A DNA stretch of 64,000 bases, taken from the NCBI RefSeq assembly GCF_047946665.1, contig NZ_CP172312.1, forward strand, positions 2,108,001 through 2,172,000, given 5' to 3'. The translations under genes were made by a program, and so were the position numbers. A model generated the notes under the pieces. It saw only the letters and a program-made list of their open reading frames with translations, was not told the DNA's origin and made no database searches. This document shows positions 25,679 to 34,487 of the stretch, one piece after another (position 1 is the stretch's first letter; each line of letters begins with the position of its first letter). Source of the stretch: Allohahella sp002354735. GTDB taxonomy: Bacteria; Pseudomonadota; Gammaproteobacteria; Pseudomonadales; Oleiphilaceae.

Positions 25679-25705
25679 AAAAAAAAAGGCGCTATGACAC
25701 GCCTT
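25679..25705 (-). terminator. Intrinsic terminator of hupB
   Basis: On the minus strand AAGGCG and CGCCTT form a 6-bp stem with an 8-nt loop, followed by an uninterrupted run of T residues. It begins about 20 bp after the hupB stop. Confidence 0.85.
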
Positions 25706-25723
25706 CTTCCGCAGTAGATATGC

Positions 25724-25996
25724 TTAGTTCACAGCATCCTTCAGCGCCTTGCCGGGCTTGAATGAAGGCACCTTTGATGCAGCAATGTCGATAGCCTTGC
25801 CTGTCTGCGGATTGCGGCCTGTACGCGCTGATCTTTCCTTGACGGCAAATGTTCCAAAACCGATCAGCGTTACCTGATCGCCCTTGGCGAGTGTATCTGT
25901 CACAGAATCCAGAATTGCGTCCAATGCTCTGCCGGCGGCTGCCTTGGAGAGATCGGCAGATTCGGCGACGGCATCAATAAGTTCGGATTTATTCAC
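25724..25996 (-). CDS. hupB: DNA-binding protein HU, beta-type
   Basis: HU is the abundant nucleoid protein that bends and compacts DNA. The 90-residue sequence is full length: MNKSELIDAVAE at the start, GFGTFAVKERSARTGRNPQT covering the beta-arm motif, and the C-terminal KVPSFKPGKALKDAVN. The start codon is GTG with AAGGGG 6 bp upstream. It has its own strong promoter (26139-26167) and terminator, consistent with high monocistronic expression. Its place after lon and before ppiD is the common gammaproteobacterial order. Confidence 0.97.
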   Translation of the reverse strand: MNKSELIDAVAESADLSKAAAGRALDAILDSVTDTLAKGDQVTLIGFGTFAVKERSARTGRNPQTGKAIDIAASKVPSFKPGKALKDAVN

Positions 25997-26138
25997 AAAG
26001 AACCCCTTGTCTTAGAACTGAAGGTTAGAATTGTTAAAATTTAGCTGGCAATGGGCAAAGCCGGAAGTGTCTTGACGAAGCGCCTACAAACCGACATCGG
26101 TCTGAAGCCCTTGATACACAACGCTTCACAGAGCGCAA

Positions 26139-26167
26139 GTTATACCAACTCGCCAAAATAGGGTCAA
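26139..26167 (-). promoter_or_regulatory. Sigma-70 promoter for hupB
   Basis: On the minus strand TTGACC, a 17-bp spacer and TATAAC form a near-consensus promoter. The expected start is near 26132, giving a leader of about 135 nt before the GTG. Confidence 0.75.
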
Positions 26168-26234
26168 CCGATTTCACCGACCCAACGCCCTTTTTTCCCG
26201 GGCGCCAGGCCAGATTCACACGGTCCGCAGACGA

Positions 26235-28733
26235 TTAATGGTGAGCCCGATGGTCGGTATCACCCTCATCATCCTTCTTCTTGTCGGGCTTCTCGGCATC
26301 TACTTTTGCGACACCGTCCTCGCTGGCAGACTCGGCAGACGCCTTGGTGAACGGCGTGCTTTCAAGCGCAATCGCGAGCACTTCATCGATCCAGCGCGCC
26401 GGAATGATTTCCAGCTCATCCTTGATATTGTCCGGTATCTCCTTGAGATCCTTGACGTTATCGTGTGGGATAACGACTTTGGTAATACCACCGCGGTGTG
26501 CTGCAAGCAATTTTTCCTTGAGTCCACCTATCGCGAGCACCTCGCCGCGAAGCGTGATTTCGCCGGTCATGGCGACATTCGCATTAACCGGAATGCTCTT
26601 GAGACTGGACACTAGCGCGGTGCACATCGCGATGCCGGCACTTGGTCCATCCTTGGGTGTGGCGCCTTCAGGCACATGGACATGAATGTCGAACTTTTCA
26701 TGAAAATCGTCGGCGATTCCCAATAACTGGCTGCGTCCACGAACCACGGTAAGCGCTGCCTGAATCGATTCCTGCATCACATCGCCCAACGAACCGGTCT
26801 TGATGACCTTGCCCTTGCCCTTCACGGCGCTGCACTCAATGCTCAGAAGCTCGCCACCCACCGAAGTCCACGCCAGGCCAGTGACCTGCCCTATGCGGTT
26901 CTCAGAGGCTGCCCTGCCGTAGTTGAACTTCTGTACGCCGAGGTAGTCGCCCAGCTTTCCACCAGCCACCGTAATAGGCTTGCGCTTCTTGCCAGCACTC
27001 TTCGGCTTAGCGGCTTTGCCTGGAACGCTCTTGGTCGACTTCTTACCGCCAGCTTCGGCCTGGATCTGCTTCATGACCACCTTACGGCAAAGCTTGGCGA
27101 GCTCGCGCTCCAGCCCGCGCACACCCGCTTCCCGCGTGTAGTAGCGAATGACTTCACGAATCGCCTCCTCTTCAACGGTGAGCTCATCATTTGCCAGGCC
27201 GTTATTCTTCATCTGTTTCGGCAAGAGATAGCGTTGCGCGATCTTGACCTTTTCATCTTCGGTGTAGCCCGGTATGCGGATGATTTCCATACGATCCAGG
27301 AGGGCTGACGGAATATTCAGCGTGTTCGACGTACAGATGAACAACACTTCCGAAAGATCGAAATCGACCTCGAGATAATGGTCATTGAAAGTATGGTTCT
27401 GCTCCGGGTCGAGCACCTCCAGTAAGGCCGACGCAGGATCGCCACGCTGGTCCATGCCCATCTTATCAACTTCATCAAGCAGGAAGAGCGGGTTGCGTGA
27501 GCCGGCCTTCGCCATCTTCTGTATCAGTTTTCCAGGCAAGGAACCAATGTACGTGCGTCTGTGACCACGGATTTCGGCTTCGTCACGAACACCACCAAGC
27601 GCCATTCTGACGAACTTTCTATTGGTGGCCTCAGCAATGGACTGCCCCAGGGAAGTTTTGCCGACACCAGGGGGGCCCACCAGGCACAGTACAGGCCCCT
27701 TGAGTTGACGCACGCGGCTTTGAACGGCGAGATACTCGAGTATCCGTTCCTTGACCTCATCAAGACCGTAATGATCGTCATTGAGCACTTCTGTAGCGCG
27801 GGCAATATCATGCTTGACCCGCGTGCGCTTCTTCCACGGCACCTGCGTCAGCCAGTCTATATAGCTGCGGACCACGTTGGCCTCAGCAGACATCGGTGAC
27901 ATCATTCTCAGCTTGCCAAGCTCCGCAGTTGCCTTTTTAAGCGCCTCTTCCGGCATGCCCGCCGCACGTATCCGCTCTTCGATATCATCGAACTCATTAC
28001 CCGCCTCATTGAGGTCACCGATCTCCTTCTGAATAGCCTTCATCTGCTCGTTCAGATAGTACTCACGTTGACTCTTTTCCATCTGCTTCTTGACGCGACC
28101 GCGTACCCGGCGATCGACCTGGATAAGATCGACTTCGCCAGACAGATACTGGATCAATTTTTCGATACGGGCTGAGAGCTGACGCGTCTCCAGGAGGTCC
28201 TGCTTCGACTCGAGCTTCAGTTCCAGATGCGCGGAAATGGTGTCAACCAATCGGGATGGCTCATCAATCGTCTTCAGGGAATCCGCAAGTTCCTGGGGGA
28301 TCTTCTTGCTAAGCTTGACGTACTCCTCGAACTTTCCACTCATGACATCCAGCAGCTCGCTCAGATCGCCTCTGGCAACATCCGGAGCGAATTGCCTGAC
28401 TGTCGCGGCGGTGTAGTCGTCCTGATCAAAATGAACGAGCTCTGCGCGATTACTACCCTCGACCAGCACCTTGACTGTGCCATCTGGCAGTTTCAGCATT
28501 TGCAGGATGGTGGCTACTGTGCCGATCGAATGCAGACCTTTACGGCCAGGATTTTCGTCTGCAGGGTTTTTCTGTGCGACCAGCATGATTTCCTTGCTGG
28601 TTTCCGTTGCCGCCTTGAGCGCAACTATAGACTTGTCTCTACCAACGAAGAGAGGCACCACCATCTGGGGGAAGACAACGACATCTCTCAATGGCAGAAC
28701 CGACATGCTGACCACTGACGCAGAATCACTCAT
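26235..28733 (-). CDS. lon: ATP-dependent protease Lon
   Basis: Lon degrades misfolded and regulatory proteins in the cytosol. The 832-residue protein has the N-terminal substrate domain, the AAA+ module with Walker A GPPGVGKTS (near 352) and Walker B LFLLDEVDKMG, and the Ser-Lys protease domain with catalytic S698 in PKDGPSAGIAM. Two features are longer than in typical Lon proteins of about 780-800 residues: a Lys/Ala/Pro-rich linker between the ATPase and protease domains (about 558-591), and a charged C-terminal tail ending in DHRAHH. A heat-shock-type promoter is visible upstream. The ATG at 28733 is clear. Confidence 0.97.
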   Translation of the reverse strand: MSDSASVVSMSVLPLRDVVVFPQMVVPLFVGRDKSIVALKAATETSKEIMLVAQKNPADENPGRKGLHSIGTVATILQMLKLPDGTVKVLVEGSNRAELVHFDQDDYTAATVRQFAPDVARGDLSELLDVMSGKFEEYVKLSKKIPQELADSLKTIDEPSRLVDTISAHLELKLESKQDLLETRQLSARIEKLIQYLSGEVDLIQVDRRVRGRVKKQMEKSQREYYLNEQMKAIQKEIGDLNEAGNEFDDIEERIRAAGMPEEALKKATAELGKLRMMSPMSAEANVVRSYIDWLTQVPWKKRTRVKHDIARATEVLNDDHYGLDEVKERILEYLAVQSRVRQLKGPVLCLVGPPGVGKTSLGQSIAEATNRKFVRMALGGVRDEAEIRGHRRTYIGSLPGKLIQKMAKAGSRNPLFLLDEVDKMGMDQRGDPASALLEVLDPEQNHTFNDHYLEVDFDLSEVLFICTSNTLNIPSALLDRMEIIRIPGYTEDEKVKIAQRYLLPKQMKNNGLANDELTVEEEAIREVIRYYTREAGVRGLERELAKLCRKVVMKQIQAEAGGKKSTKSVPGKAAKPKSAGKKRKPITVAGGKLGDYLGVQKFNYGRAASENRIGQVTGLAWTSVGGELLSIECSAVKGKGKVIKTGSLGDVMQESIQAALTVVRGRSQLLGIADDFHEKFDIHVHVPEGATPKDGPSAGIAMCTALVSSLKSIPVNANVAMTGEITLRGEVLAIGGLKEKLLAAHRGGITKVVIPHDNVKDLKEIPDNIKDELEIIPARWIDEVLAIALESTPFTKASAESASEDGVAKVDAEKPDKKKDDEGDTDHRAHH

Positions 28734-28840
28734 AAATAACCTCGAACTGACTTGAGAGAATTGGCCCTTGTAGACTACACCAGAACCAAACGAGGTTCAG
28801 CACTACGACTCAGGCTTAATCTGAAGAGAATATGATGGTT

Positions 28841-28868
28841 ATCTGGGGGCGTAAAAGTGAATTACAAG
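28841..28868 (-). promoter_or_regulatory. Sigma-32-like heat-shock promoter for lon
   Basis: On the minus strand CTTGTAA, a 13-bp spacer and CCCCAGAT resemble the RpoH consensus (CTTGAAA and CCCCATNT). It lies about 108 bp upstream of the lon ATG. lon is a known RpoH target in related bacteria, which supports the call. Confidence 0.5.
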
Positions 28869-28883
28869 TTAAAGGCCGCCAGT

Positions 28884-28948
28884 CGGATCTCGATCCGGGA
28901 GCCTGGCGCAGGCCAGAAACGCATCGAGCGCCGGGAGGGCGCTCGATG
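28884..28948 (-). terminator. Three adjacent stem-loops downstream of clpX
   Basis: Three palindromes lie in a row: CGGATC/GATCCG (28884-28897), GCCTG/CAGGC (28901-28913), and an 11-bp stem CATCGAGCGCC/GGCGCTCGATG (28922-28948). The last begins about 30 bp past the clpX stop. None is followed by a T-run, so they may act as a Rho-assisted terminator or 3'-end stabiliser rather than a simple intrinsic terminator. Confidence 0.45.
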
Positions 28949-28979
28949 GTTAGAGATGGTACTGAGCAGGCAGACCGAC

Positions 28980-30263
28980 TCAGTCCTCTGCGGACGCGGC
29001 TTTCTGTTCGGAGTTCTTGTAAATCAGAATCGGATCTGACTCACCAGATATCACACCATTGTCGACAACGACCTTGCAGACATCTTTCTGCGACGGTATG
29101 TCATACATGGTATGCATTAATACACCTTCCAGAATAGAGCGAAGTCCTCGAGCACCGGTCTTGCGATCCATGGCCTTGCGAGCCACTGCTCGAAGCGCGT
29201 CGTCACGGAAGTCGATATCGACGCCCTCCATTTCAAACAACTTCGCATACTGCTTGGTGAGCGCATTCTTAGGCTCAGTCAGAATCTGCACCAGGGCTTC
29301 TTCATCAAGTTCAGTCAGCGTGGCAATTACCGGCAATCGACCGACGAATTCGGGGATTAGACCGAATTTCACCAGATCCTCAGTCTCGACATCCTTCAGG
29401 AGCGCACCCACGGCCTTGGAATCAGACTTGCTCTTGACCACTGCACTAAAGCCAATACTGCTCTTTTCCGATCGATCACTGATGATGCGATCCAGGCCCG
29501 CAAATGCGCCGCCACAGATGAAGAGGATATTCGAAGTATCCACCTGCAGAAACTCCTGCTGCGGATGCTTTCGGCCACCCTGAGGCGGAACGCTGGCAAC
29601 AGTACCTTCGATCAACTTGAGCAGGGCCTGCTGGACACCTTCACCAGACACATCACGGGTGATGGATGGATTGTCTGACTTTCGCGAAATCTTGTCGATT
29701 TCGTCGATATAGACAATACCACGCTGCGCCTTCTCGACGTCGTAATCACATTTCTGCAGAAGTTTCTGAATGATATTTTCAACGTCTTCACCAACATAAC
29801 CAGCCTCAGTAAGGGTGGTCGCATCTGCTATGGTGAATGGGACGTTGAGAAGACGAGCAAGAGTCTCTGCAAGCAGGGTCTTACCGCTACCAGTCGGGCC
29901 GATGAGCAGAATATTACTCTTACCCAGCTCTACCTCGCCCTTCTTGTCTTCGTACTTCAGACGCTTGTAATGATTGTATACAGCGACCGCCAGCGCGAGT
30001 TTCGCACGCTGCTGCCCGATGACATACTCATCGAGCGTCTCCTTGATTTCCTTCGGCGTAGGCAGACGATCTGAATCGTCCTGCGAGCCGGATTCCTGAA
30101 TCTCTTCACGGATGATGTCGTTACACAGGTCGACACATTCATCACATATAAAAACTGAAGGTCCCGCAATCAGCTTGCGAACCTCGTGCTGGCTTTTACC
30201 GCAGAAGGAGCAATACAGCAGCTTGCCGCTATCTTCGCCTTTGCCGTTTTTGTCATCAGCCAT
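28980..30263 (-). CDS. clpX: ClpXP protease ATP-binding subunit ClpX
   Basis: ClpX unfolds tagged substrates and threads them into ClpP. The 427-residue protein begins with the C4 zinc-binding domain (CSFCGKS, then CDECVDLC). The AAA+ core has Walker A GPTGSGKT, pore loop GYVGEDVEN, and Walker B YIDEIDKI. IGFSAVVKS marks the region of the ClpP-contacting loop. GAGG with suitable spacing favours the ATG at 30263 over the adjacent ATG at 30266. clpP lies upstream with a 113-bp gap containing a stem-loop. Confidence 0.97.
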   Translation of the reverse strand: MADDKNGKGEDSGKLLYCSFCGKSQHEVRKLIAGPSVFICDECVDLCNDIIREEIQESGSQDDSDRLPTPKEIKETLDEYVIGQQRAKLALAVAVYNHYKRLKYEDKKGEVELGKSNILLIGPTGSGKTLLAETLARLLNVPFTIADATTLTEAGYVGEDVENIIQKLLQKCDYDVEKAQRGIVYIDEIDKISRKSDNPSITRDVSGEGVQQALLKLIEGTVASVPPQGGRKHPQQEFLQVDTSNILFICGGAFAGLDRIISDRSEKSSIGFSAVVKSKSDSKAVGALLKDVETEDLVKFGLIPEFVGRLPVIATLTELDEEALVQILTEPKNALTKQYAKLFEMEGVDIDFRDDALRAVARKAMDRKTGARGLRSILEGVLMHTMYDIPSQKDVCKVVVDNGVISGESDPILIYKNSEQKAASAED

Positions 30264-30305
30264 CATATCACCTCATAAACACCGAATCCGCGCCCGCCCG
30301 ACGAT

Positions 30306-30326
30306 CTGCCGGCTACTGGCCGGCAG
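30306..30326 (-). other. Stem-loop between clpP and clpX
   Basis: CTGCCGGC, a 5-nt loop and GCCGGCAG form an 8-bp GC-rich hairpin in the intergenic gap. With no T-run it more likely sets the clpP:clpX transcript ratio, by processing or stabilisation, than ends transcription. Confidence 0.4.
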
Positions 30327-30376
30327 GACGAACACCATTCATGCGCGGCCTACTACCAAACCGCTTCCCATTTCGC

Positions 30377-30991
30377 TCAGACGGGCTGACTGCGCTCATC
30401 CAGAACCTGGTCGATCAAGCCATATTCTACCGCAGCGTCGGCACTCATAAAGCGGTCACGGTCGGTATCTTTGGCAATTTGCTCAATACTCTGGCCCGTA
30501 TGCTTAGCAAGAATACCATTCAACTTATCCCGTAGACTCAGGATTTCCTTAGTATGGATTTCAATATCAGAGGCCTGCCCCTGAAAGCCACCAAGCGGCT
30601 GGTGAATCATCATTCTGGAGTTCGGCAGTGCGAAACGCTTACCTTTGGCACCACCAGCCAGAAGAAATGCTCCCATACTGGCCGCCTGACCCATGCACAT
30701 GGTCGACACATCGGGCTTGATGAACTGCATGGTGTCGTAAATTGACATACCCGCGGTGACGACGCCGCCTGGAGAATTGATATACAGGTGAATATCCTTG
30801 TCCGGATTTTCACTTTCGAGAAAAAGTAGTTGGGCCACGATAAGATTTGCCATGTGGTCTTCAACCTGACCGACAAGAAAGATGATTCTCTCTTTCAGGA
30901 GTCTTGAAAAGATATCGTACGAACGCTCACCACGAGCACTTTGCTCAACAACGATAGGTACGAGGGCGTTCATTGGATCTGACATAGTCAT
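30377..30991 (-). CDS. clpP: ATP-dependent Clp protease proteolytic subunit
   Basis: ClpP is the tetradecameric serine peptidase partner of ClpX and ClpA. The 204-residue protein has the catalytic triad S105 (MGQAASMGAFLL), H130 (RMMIHQPLGG) and D179 (DTDRDRFMSA). The N-terminal MNALVPIVVEQSARGERSYDIF, shown here in its conserved form up to the family's usual cut site, is typical. Two in-frame ATGs (30991 and 30985) are close together; the first is used. It lies between tig and clpX, the standard order. Confidence 0.97.
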   Translation of the reverse strand: MTMSDPMNALVPIVVEQSARGERSYDIFSRLLKERIIFLVGQVEDHMANLIVAQLLFLESENPDKDIHLYINSPGGVVTAGMSIYDTMQFIKPDVSTMCMGQAASMGAFLLAGGAKGKRFALPNSRMMIHQPLGGFQGQASDIEIHTKEILSLRDKLNGILAKHTGQSIEQIAKDTDRDRFMSADAAVEYGLIDQVLDERSQPV

Positions 30992-31114
30992 TCAACAGGT
31001 TCCGATTGAAGGTGAAAGCGGAGTCAGCTAGTTCGACGATTTAAGATACGTCGGCGTTGGCCGATACGGCTTTTTCAAAGACTAGATAAAAATGCCACGA
31101 AGCGCAATCAAAGT

Positions 31115-31132
31115 CAGGGCCGTCAGGCCCTG
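31115..31132 (-). terminator. Hairpin between tig and clpP
   Basis: CAGGGCC, a 4-nt loop and GGCCCTG form a 7-bp stem about 105 bp past the tig stop. Only a short T-rich patch follows on the minus strand, so it would be a leaky terminator at best. Confidence 0.35.
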
Positions 31133-31236
31133 TAGAGAAGCATAACTATAATACACTAGATGCCCTGAAACGGGCCGGCGAGACGCCTGACAGCCGGGAG
31201 CAGACCGAATGGTTTACCCCCAGCCGTAACGGAAGC

Positions 31237-32598
31237 TTAATCTTCTGAAGCGGCTTCAGTCGGGCTATCAGCCGACTCATCGGCCTTGCCACGTGCAGGC
31301 TCATCCTTGCGGATCGCTTCCTGATAGCTCACCTGGGCATCTTCTACCTTGGCGTTATCCATGATGTGTTTCACCACGAGATCTTCCATCACCACAGATT
31401 CGACCTGAGCACGCTGCTCTGCATTCGACTTGTAGTACTTGATGAACTCTTCTGGCTCCTGATAAGAGGCAGCCATATTTGTAATCTTCTCATCAACCAG
31501 ATCGTCGCTAGCCTTGATACCCTGATCCTTGACGATCTGGGCGAAGATAAGACCAGTCTTCACACGCTTCTCTGCCTGATCTTTGAATAGCTCGGCCGGC
31601 AGTTGACTGGCCTGGATCTGCCCGCCACCACCGAAGCGCTGTACGGCATCTTCACGCAGGCGATCGATCTCCTGGTTGACCAGAGCGCTCGGCACCGCAA
31701 ACTCGTTATGTTCAATCAGCTGATGAACAATACTGTTCTTCAATCTGTTTTCGATCGCCTGATCGCCTTCGCGCTGCATGTTGCGCTTGACCTCGGCACG
31801 GAAAGCTTCTTCCCCACCTTCGGAAACGCCGTACTGCGCAAAGAATTCGTCGTTGACTTCAGCCAGCTGCTGCGATTCAACCGTGTGTACCTTTACTTCG
31901 AACTGGGCAGCTTTGCCTTTAAGGTTTTCAGCGTGATAGGCCTCGGGGAACTGGAGCTCCAGTGTTTTCTCATCGCCTTCCGACAGGCCAATGAGACCTT
32001 CCTCAAAACCAGGAATCATGCGCTTGGCGCCTATGATGATCTCCTGCTTCTCGGCTGTACCGCCTTCAAAAGCTTCGCCGTCGACTATGCCTTTGTAGTC
32101 GATGATTACACGGTCACCGTCTTCGGCAGGGCCCTTTTTGGTTTCCCAATTCGCGCTCTGCTTGCGCAGTGTCTCGATCATGGTGTCGATGTCGGCATCA
32201 GACACTTCTGTGGTTTCACGCTGTAGCGAAATCTTGTCGAGGTTCTTGATCTCGATTTCCGGATACACTTCGAACACAGCCACGAACTTGAGGTCTTCTC
32301 CGGACTTCAGGTTCAGGGGTTCAAACTTTGGATGACCAGCAGGATTGATGGACTCTTTCTGCAGCGCAGCAATATAAGAGTCGCGCATGACTTCGCCGAC
32401 CACTTCCTGTCTCACAGACGGCTCAAAACGTCCCTTGATCACGGACATAGGCACCTTGCCAGGACGGAAGCCATTGATTTTAGCTGATCCGGCGGCTTTC
32501 TGGAGTCGCTTGTTGACTTCAGACTCGACAGTGGCCGAGGGCACGTCGATGGTCATGCGGCGTTCGATTGGGGAAGTTGATTCTACTGAGATCTGCAT
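31237..32598 (-). CDS. tig: Trigger factor
   Basis: Trigger factor is the ribosome-bound chaperone and prolyl isomerase for nascent chains. The 453-residue protein has the ribosome-binding domain with the signature GFRPGKVP (about 44-51), an FKBP-type PPIase domain (about 150-245, with GDRVIIDYKGIVDGEAFEGG at its start), and the helical C-terminal chaperone domain ending in an acidic tail. The ATG at 32598 is well placed. It is preceded by the tRNA-Arg-His-Leu cluster, as in Pseudomonas. Confidence 0.97.
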   Translation of the reverse strand: MQISVESTSPIERRMTIDVPSATVESEVNKRLQKAAGSAKINGFRPGKVPMSVIKGRFEPSVRQEVVGEVMRDSYIAALQKESINPAGHPKFEPLNLKSGEDLKFVAVFEVYPEIEIKNLDKISLQRETTEVSDADIDTMIETLRKQSANWETKKGPAEDGDRVIIDYKGIVDGEAFEGGTAEKQEIIIGAKRMIPGFEEGLIGLSEGDEKTLELQFPEAYHAENLKGKAAQFEVKVHTVESQQLAEVNDEFFAQYGVSEGGEEAFRAEVKRNMQREGDQAIENRLKNSIVHQLIEHNEFAVPSALVNQEIDRLREDAVQRFGGGGQIQASQLPAELFKDQAEKRVKTGLIFAQIVKDQGIKASDDLVDEKITNMAASYQEPEEFIKYYKSNAEQRAQVESVVMEDLVVKHIMDNAKVEDAQVSYQEAIRKDEPARGKADESADSPTEAASED

Positions 32599-32834
32599 GA
32601 ATGTCCTCTAAGCCTGGTCAGTACTGATTGGCTTCGGACAGCTCGCCAGGCGCGTTGTTGTAGCAATATGATCGGATATCGGGGAAATCCCCGTTTGCGG
32701 TAGTTAGTACGGTAACTGTTCAGCACGCCATCAGTATCGATGACGCTTCAGACAAGCACATGTCTGACAAAATTCGGTCTGGCAATTATCTGGCAAATAA
32801 CTCGCCGGGTATTGCGGCGATTGCACTCCGACAT

Positions 32835-32919
32835 TGGTGCGAAAGGAGAGACTCGAACTCTCACGCCTCGCGGCACTGGAACCTAAATCCAGCGCGTCTA
32901 CCAGTTCCGCCACTTTCGC
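32835..32919 (-). tRNA. tRNA-Leu (anticodon TAG)
   Basis: The 85-nt class II tRNA has acceptor GCGAAAG pairing with CTTTCGC, anticodon loop ATTTAGG giving TAG (codon CUA), a long variable arm, and an encoded CCA. It is the last tRNA of a three-gene cluster read from high to low coordinates. Confidence 0.95.
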
Positions 32920-32942
32920 ATGTCGTCAATTCGCAATCGAAT

Positions 32943-33019
32943 TGGGGTGGACGAAGGGTTTCGAACCCTCGACCGCAGGAATCACAATCCTGAGCTCTAC
33001 CAGCTGAGCTACGCCCACC
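32943..33019 (-). tRNA. tRNA-His (anticodon GTG)
   Basis: The 77-nt tRNA includes the extra 5' G(-1) opposite C73 that is diagnostic of histidine tRNA. Acceptor GTGGGCG pairs with CGTCCAC. Anticodon loop TTGTGAT gives GTG, and CCA is encoded. It lies 23 bp from tRNA-Leu. Confidence 0.96.
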
Positions 33020-33254
33020 ATCTCCAGCATGCTGCGCCTTCCAGCCTTGACGGCCTTGCAGACTACAACCCCTTTTGCCAAGGGTGCCGAACCTTTTTTA
33101 CTCGACTTTCGTTTATCTCACTCTGTCACAACAGATCTGCCGTGTGGAGCTACTTCAACTTGATTCGAGCAATATTCAGGGCCGAGATATTAATAATGCC
33201 CTGCCGTGATGTCAAACATTTGTTGTCATTCAATGCAACGAAACCCCGATTGAG

Positions 33255-33331
<77 letters not shown>

Positions 33332-33368
33332 TCATGCAATATGGTAGTACCTTCACATTGAAGCGCGG

Positions 33369-33397
33369 ATAATACGGGCTGGGAACGGCAGAATCAA
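33369..33397 (-). promoter_or_regulatory. Sigma-70 promoter of the tRNA cluster with GC-rich discriminator
   Basis: On the minus strand TTGATT, a 17-bp spacer and TATTAT are followed directly by CCGCGC. A GC-rich discriminator after the -10 is typical of stable-RNA promoters under stringent (ppGpp/DksA) control. Confidence 0.7.
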
Positions 33398-33557
33398 TAC
33401 AAGCGTGCTCTGCATCACAGAGACCGAGGCGCTCGCGAACCAGGCCATGCTTACCAGCACGAGCAAATTTCGCTACACTTGTGCCGCCAACACAGCCTCG
33501 AAACGCCGCCAGTCAACGCGCCGCCTTCGACAACGGATTCCCAGCCAGAGACCATTC

Positions 33558-34487
33558 ATGCCGACCGAGAACAAGTCTACTATCAGCCACGACCACCGCC
33601 CCGCAACCGAGCTCACGTTTGAGGAAGCTGTGAAGGGTGGCGCAAGACTCATACCGGGCAAGGCGATTGCAGCCGGAATTCGAGCCGAAGTGAAGCGGGC
33701 CGTGGATGAAAGATCGAAGAACGGCCTGCGCGCACCGGGGCTCGCTGTCATTCTCGTAGGTGAAGATCCTGCATCGGCCGTCTATGTAAGTCACAAGACC
33801 AAAGCCTGTGAAGAAGTCGGTGTGATGTCCCGCCGCTGCGTCCTGCCGTCAGATGCATCACAAGCCGCACTCGAATCGCTGATCGACGAACTCAACGCTG
33901 ATAGCGAAATCGATGGCATCCTGCTGCAACTCCCTCTGCCTGGGCATCTGGAAGCCCCACCACTGCTCGAACGCATCAATCCTGCGAAAGACGTGGACGG
34001 TTTCCACCCCTATAACATCGGACGGCTGGCACAGCGCATGCCGGCCCTCAGACCTTGCACGCCCAAGGGCATCATTACCCTGCTACAAAAAAGTGGAATC
34101 GATCCCAAGGGCAAGGATACCGTAATAGTCGGCGCATCGAATATCGTCGGTCGCCCCATGGCACTGGAGATGCTGCTGGTCGGCAGCACGGTGACGGTCA
34201 CCCACAAGTTCACCAGCAATCTGGCTCACAAGGTGGCGATGGCGGATATTCTTATTGTGGCGGTTGGCATCCCGGGACTGGTAAAGGGCGAGTGGATCAA
34301 GCCAGGCGCTGTAGTCATTGATGTAGGCATCAACCGACTGGAGTGCGGCAGACTATGCGGCGATGTGGAATTCGACGCCGCCGCACAGCGTGCTTCGCTT
34401 ATCACGCCTGTGCCGGGCGGCGTGGGCCCCATGACGGTAGCTACACTGCTCGAGAATACCCTACTCGCGGCGACGCTTAATCCTTAA
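33558..34487 (+). CDS. folD: Methylenetetrahydrofolate dehydrogenase / methenyl-THF cyclohydrolase
   Basis: FolD interconverts 5,10-methylene-, methenyl- and 10-formyl-tetrahydrofolate with NADP. The 309-residue protein has the YVSHKTKACEEVG motif with the catalytic Lys, the QLPLPGHL motif, the Rossmann VIVGASNIVGRPMA and the C-terminal PVPGGVGPMTVATLLENT. An N-terminal extension of about 25 residues precedes the core. The open frame runs back to 33405, but AGAG 8 bp before the ATG at 33558 marks the start. The 3' end overlaps the convergent cysS by 11 bp. Confidence 0.95.
   Translation: MPTENKSTISHDHRPATELTFEEAVKGGARLIPGKAIAAGIRAEVKRAVDERSKNGLRAPGLAVILVGEDPASAVYVSHKTKACEEVGVMSRRCVLPSDASQAALESLIDELNADSEIDGILLQLPLPGHLEAPPLLERINPAKDVDGFHPYNIGRLAQRMPALRPCTPKGIITLLQKSGIDPKGKDTVIVGASNIVGRPMALEMLLVGSTVTVTHKFTSNLAHKVAMADILIVAVGIPGLVKGEWIKPGAVVIDVGINRLECGRLCGDVEFDAAAQRASLITPVPGGVGPMTVATLLENTLLAATLNP

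Noticed and set aside
32748..32767. Inverted repeat TCAGACA/TGTCTGA downstream of tRNA-Leu
   Set aside because: The stem is 7 bp but no T-run follows on the minus strand. It was considered as a tRNA terminator and not supported.
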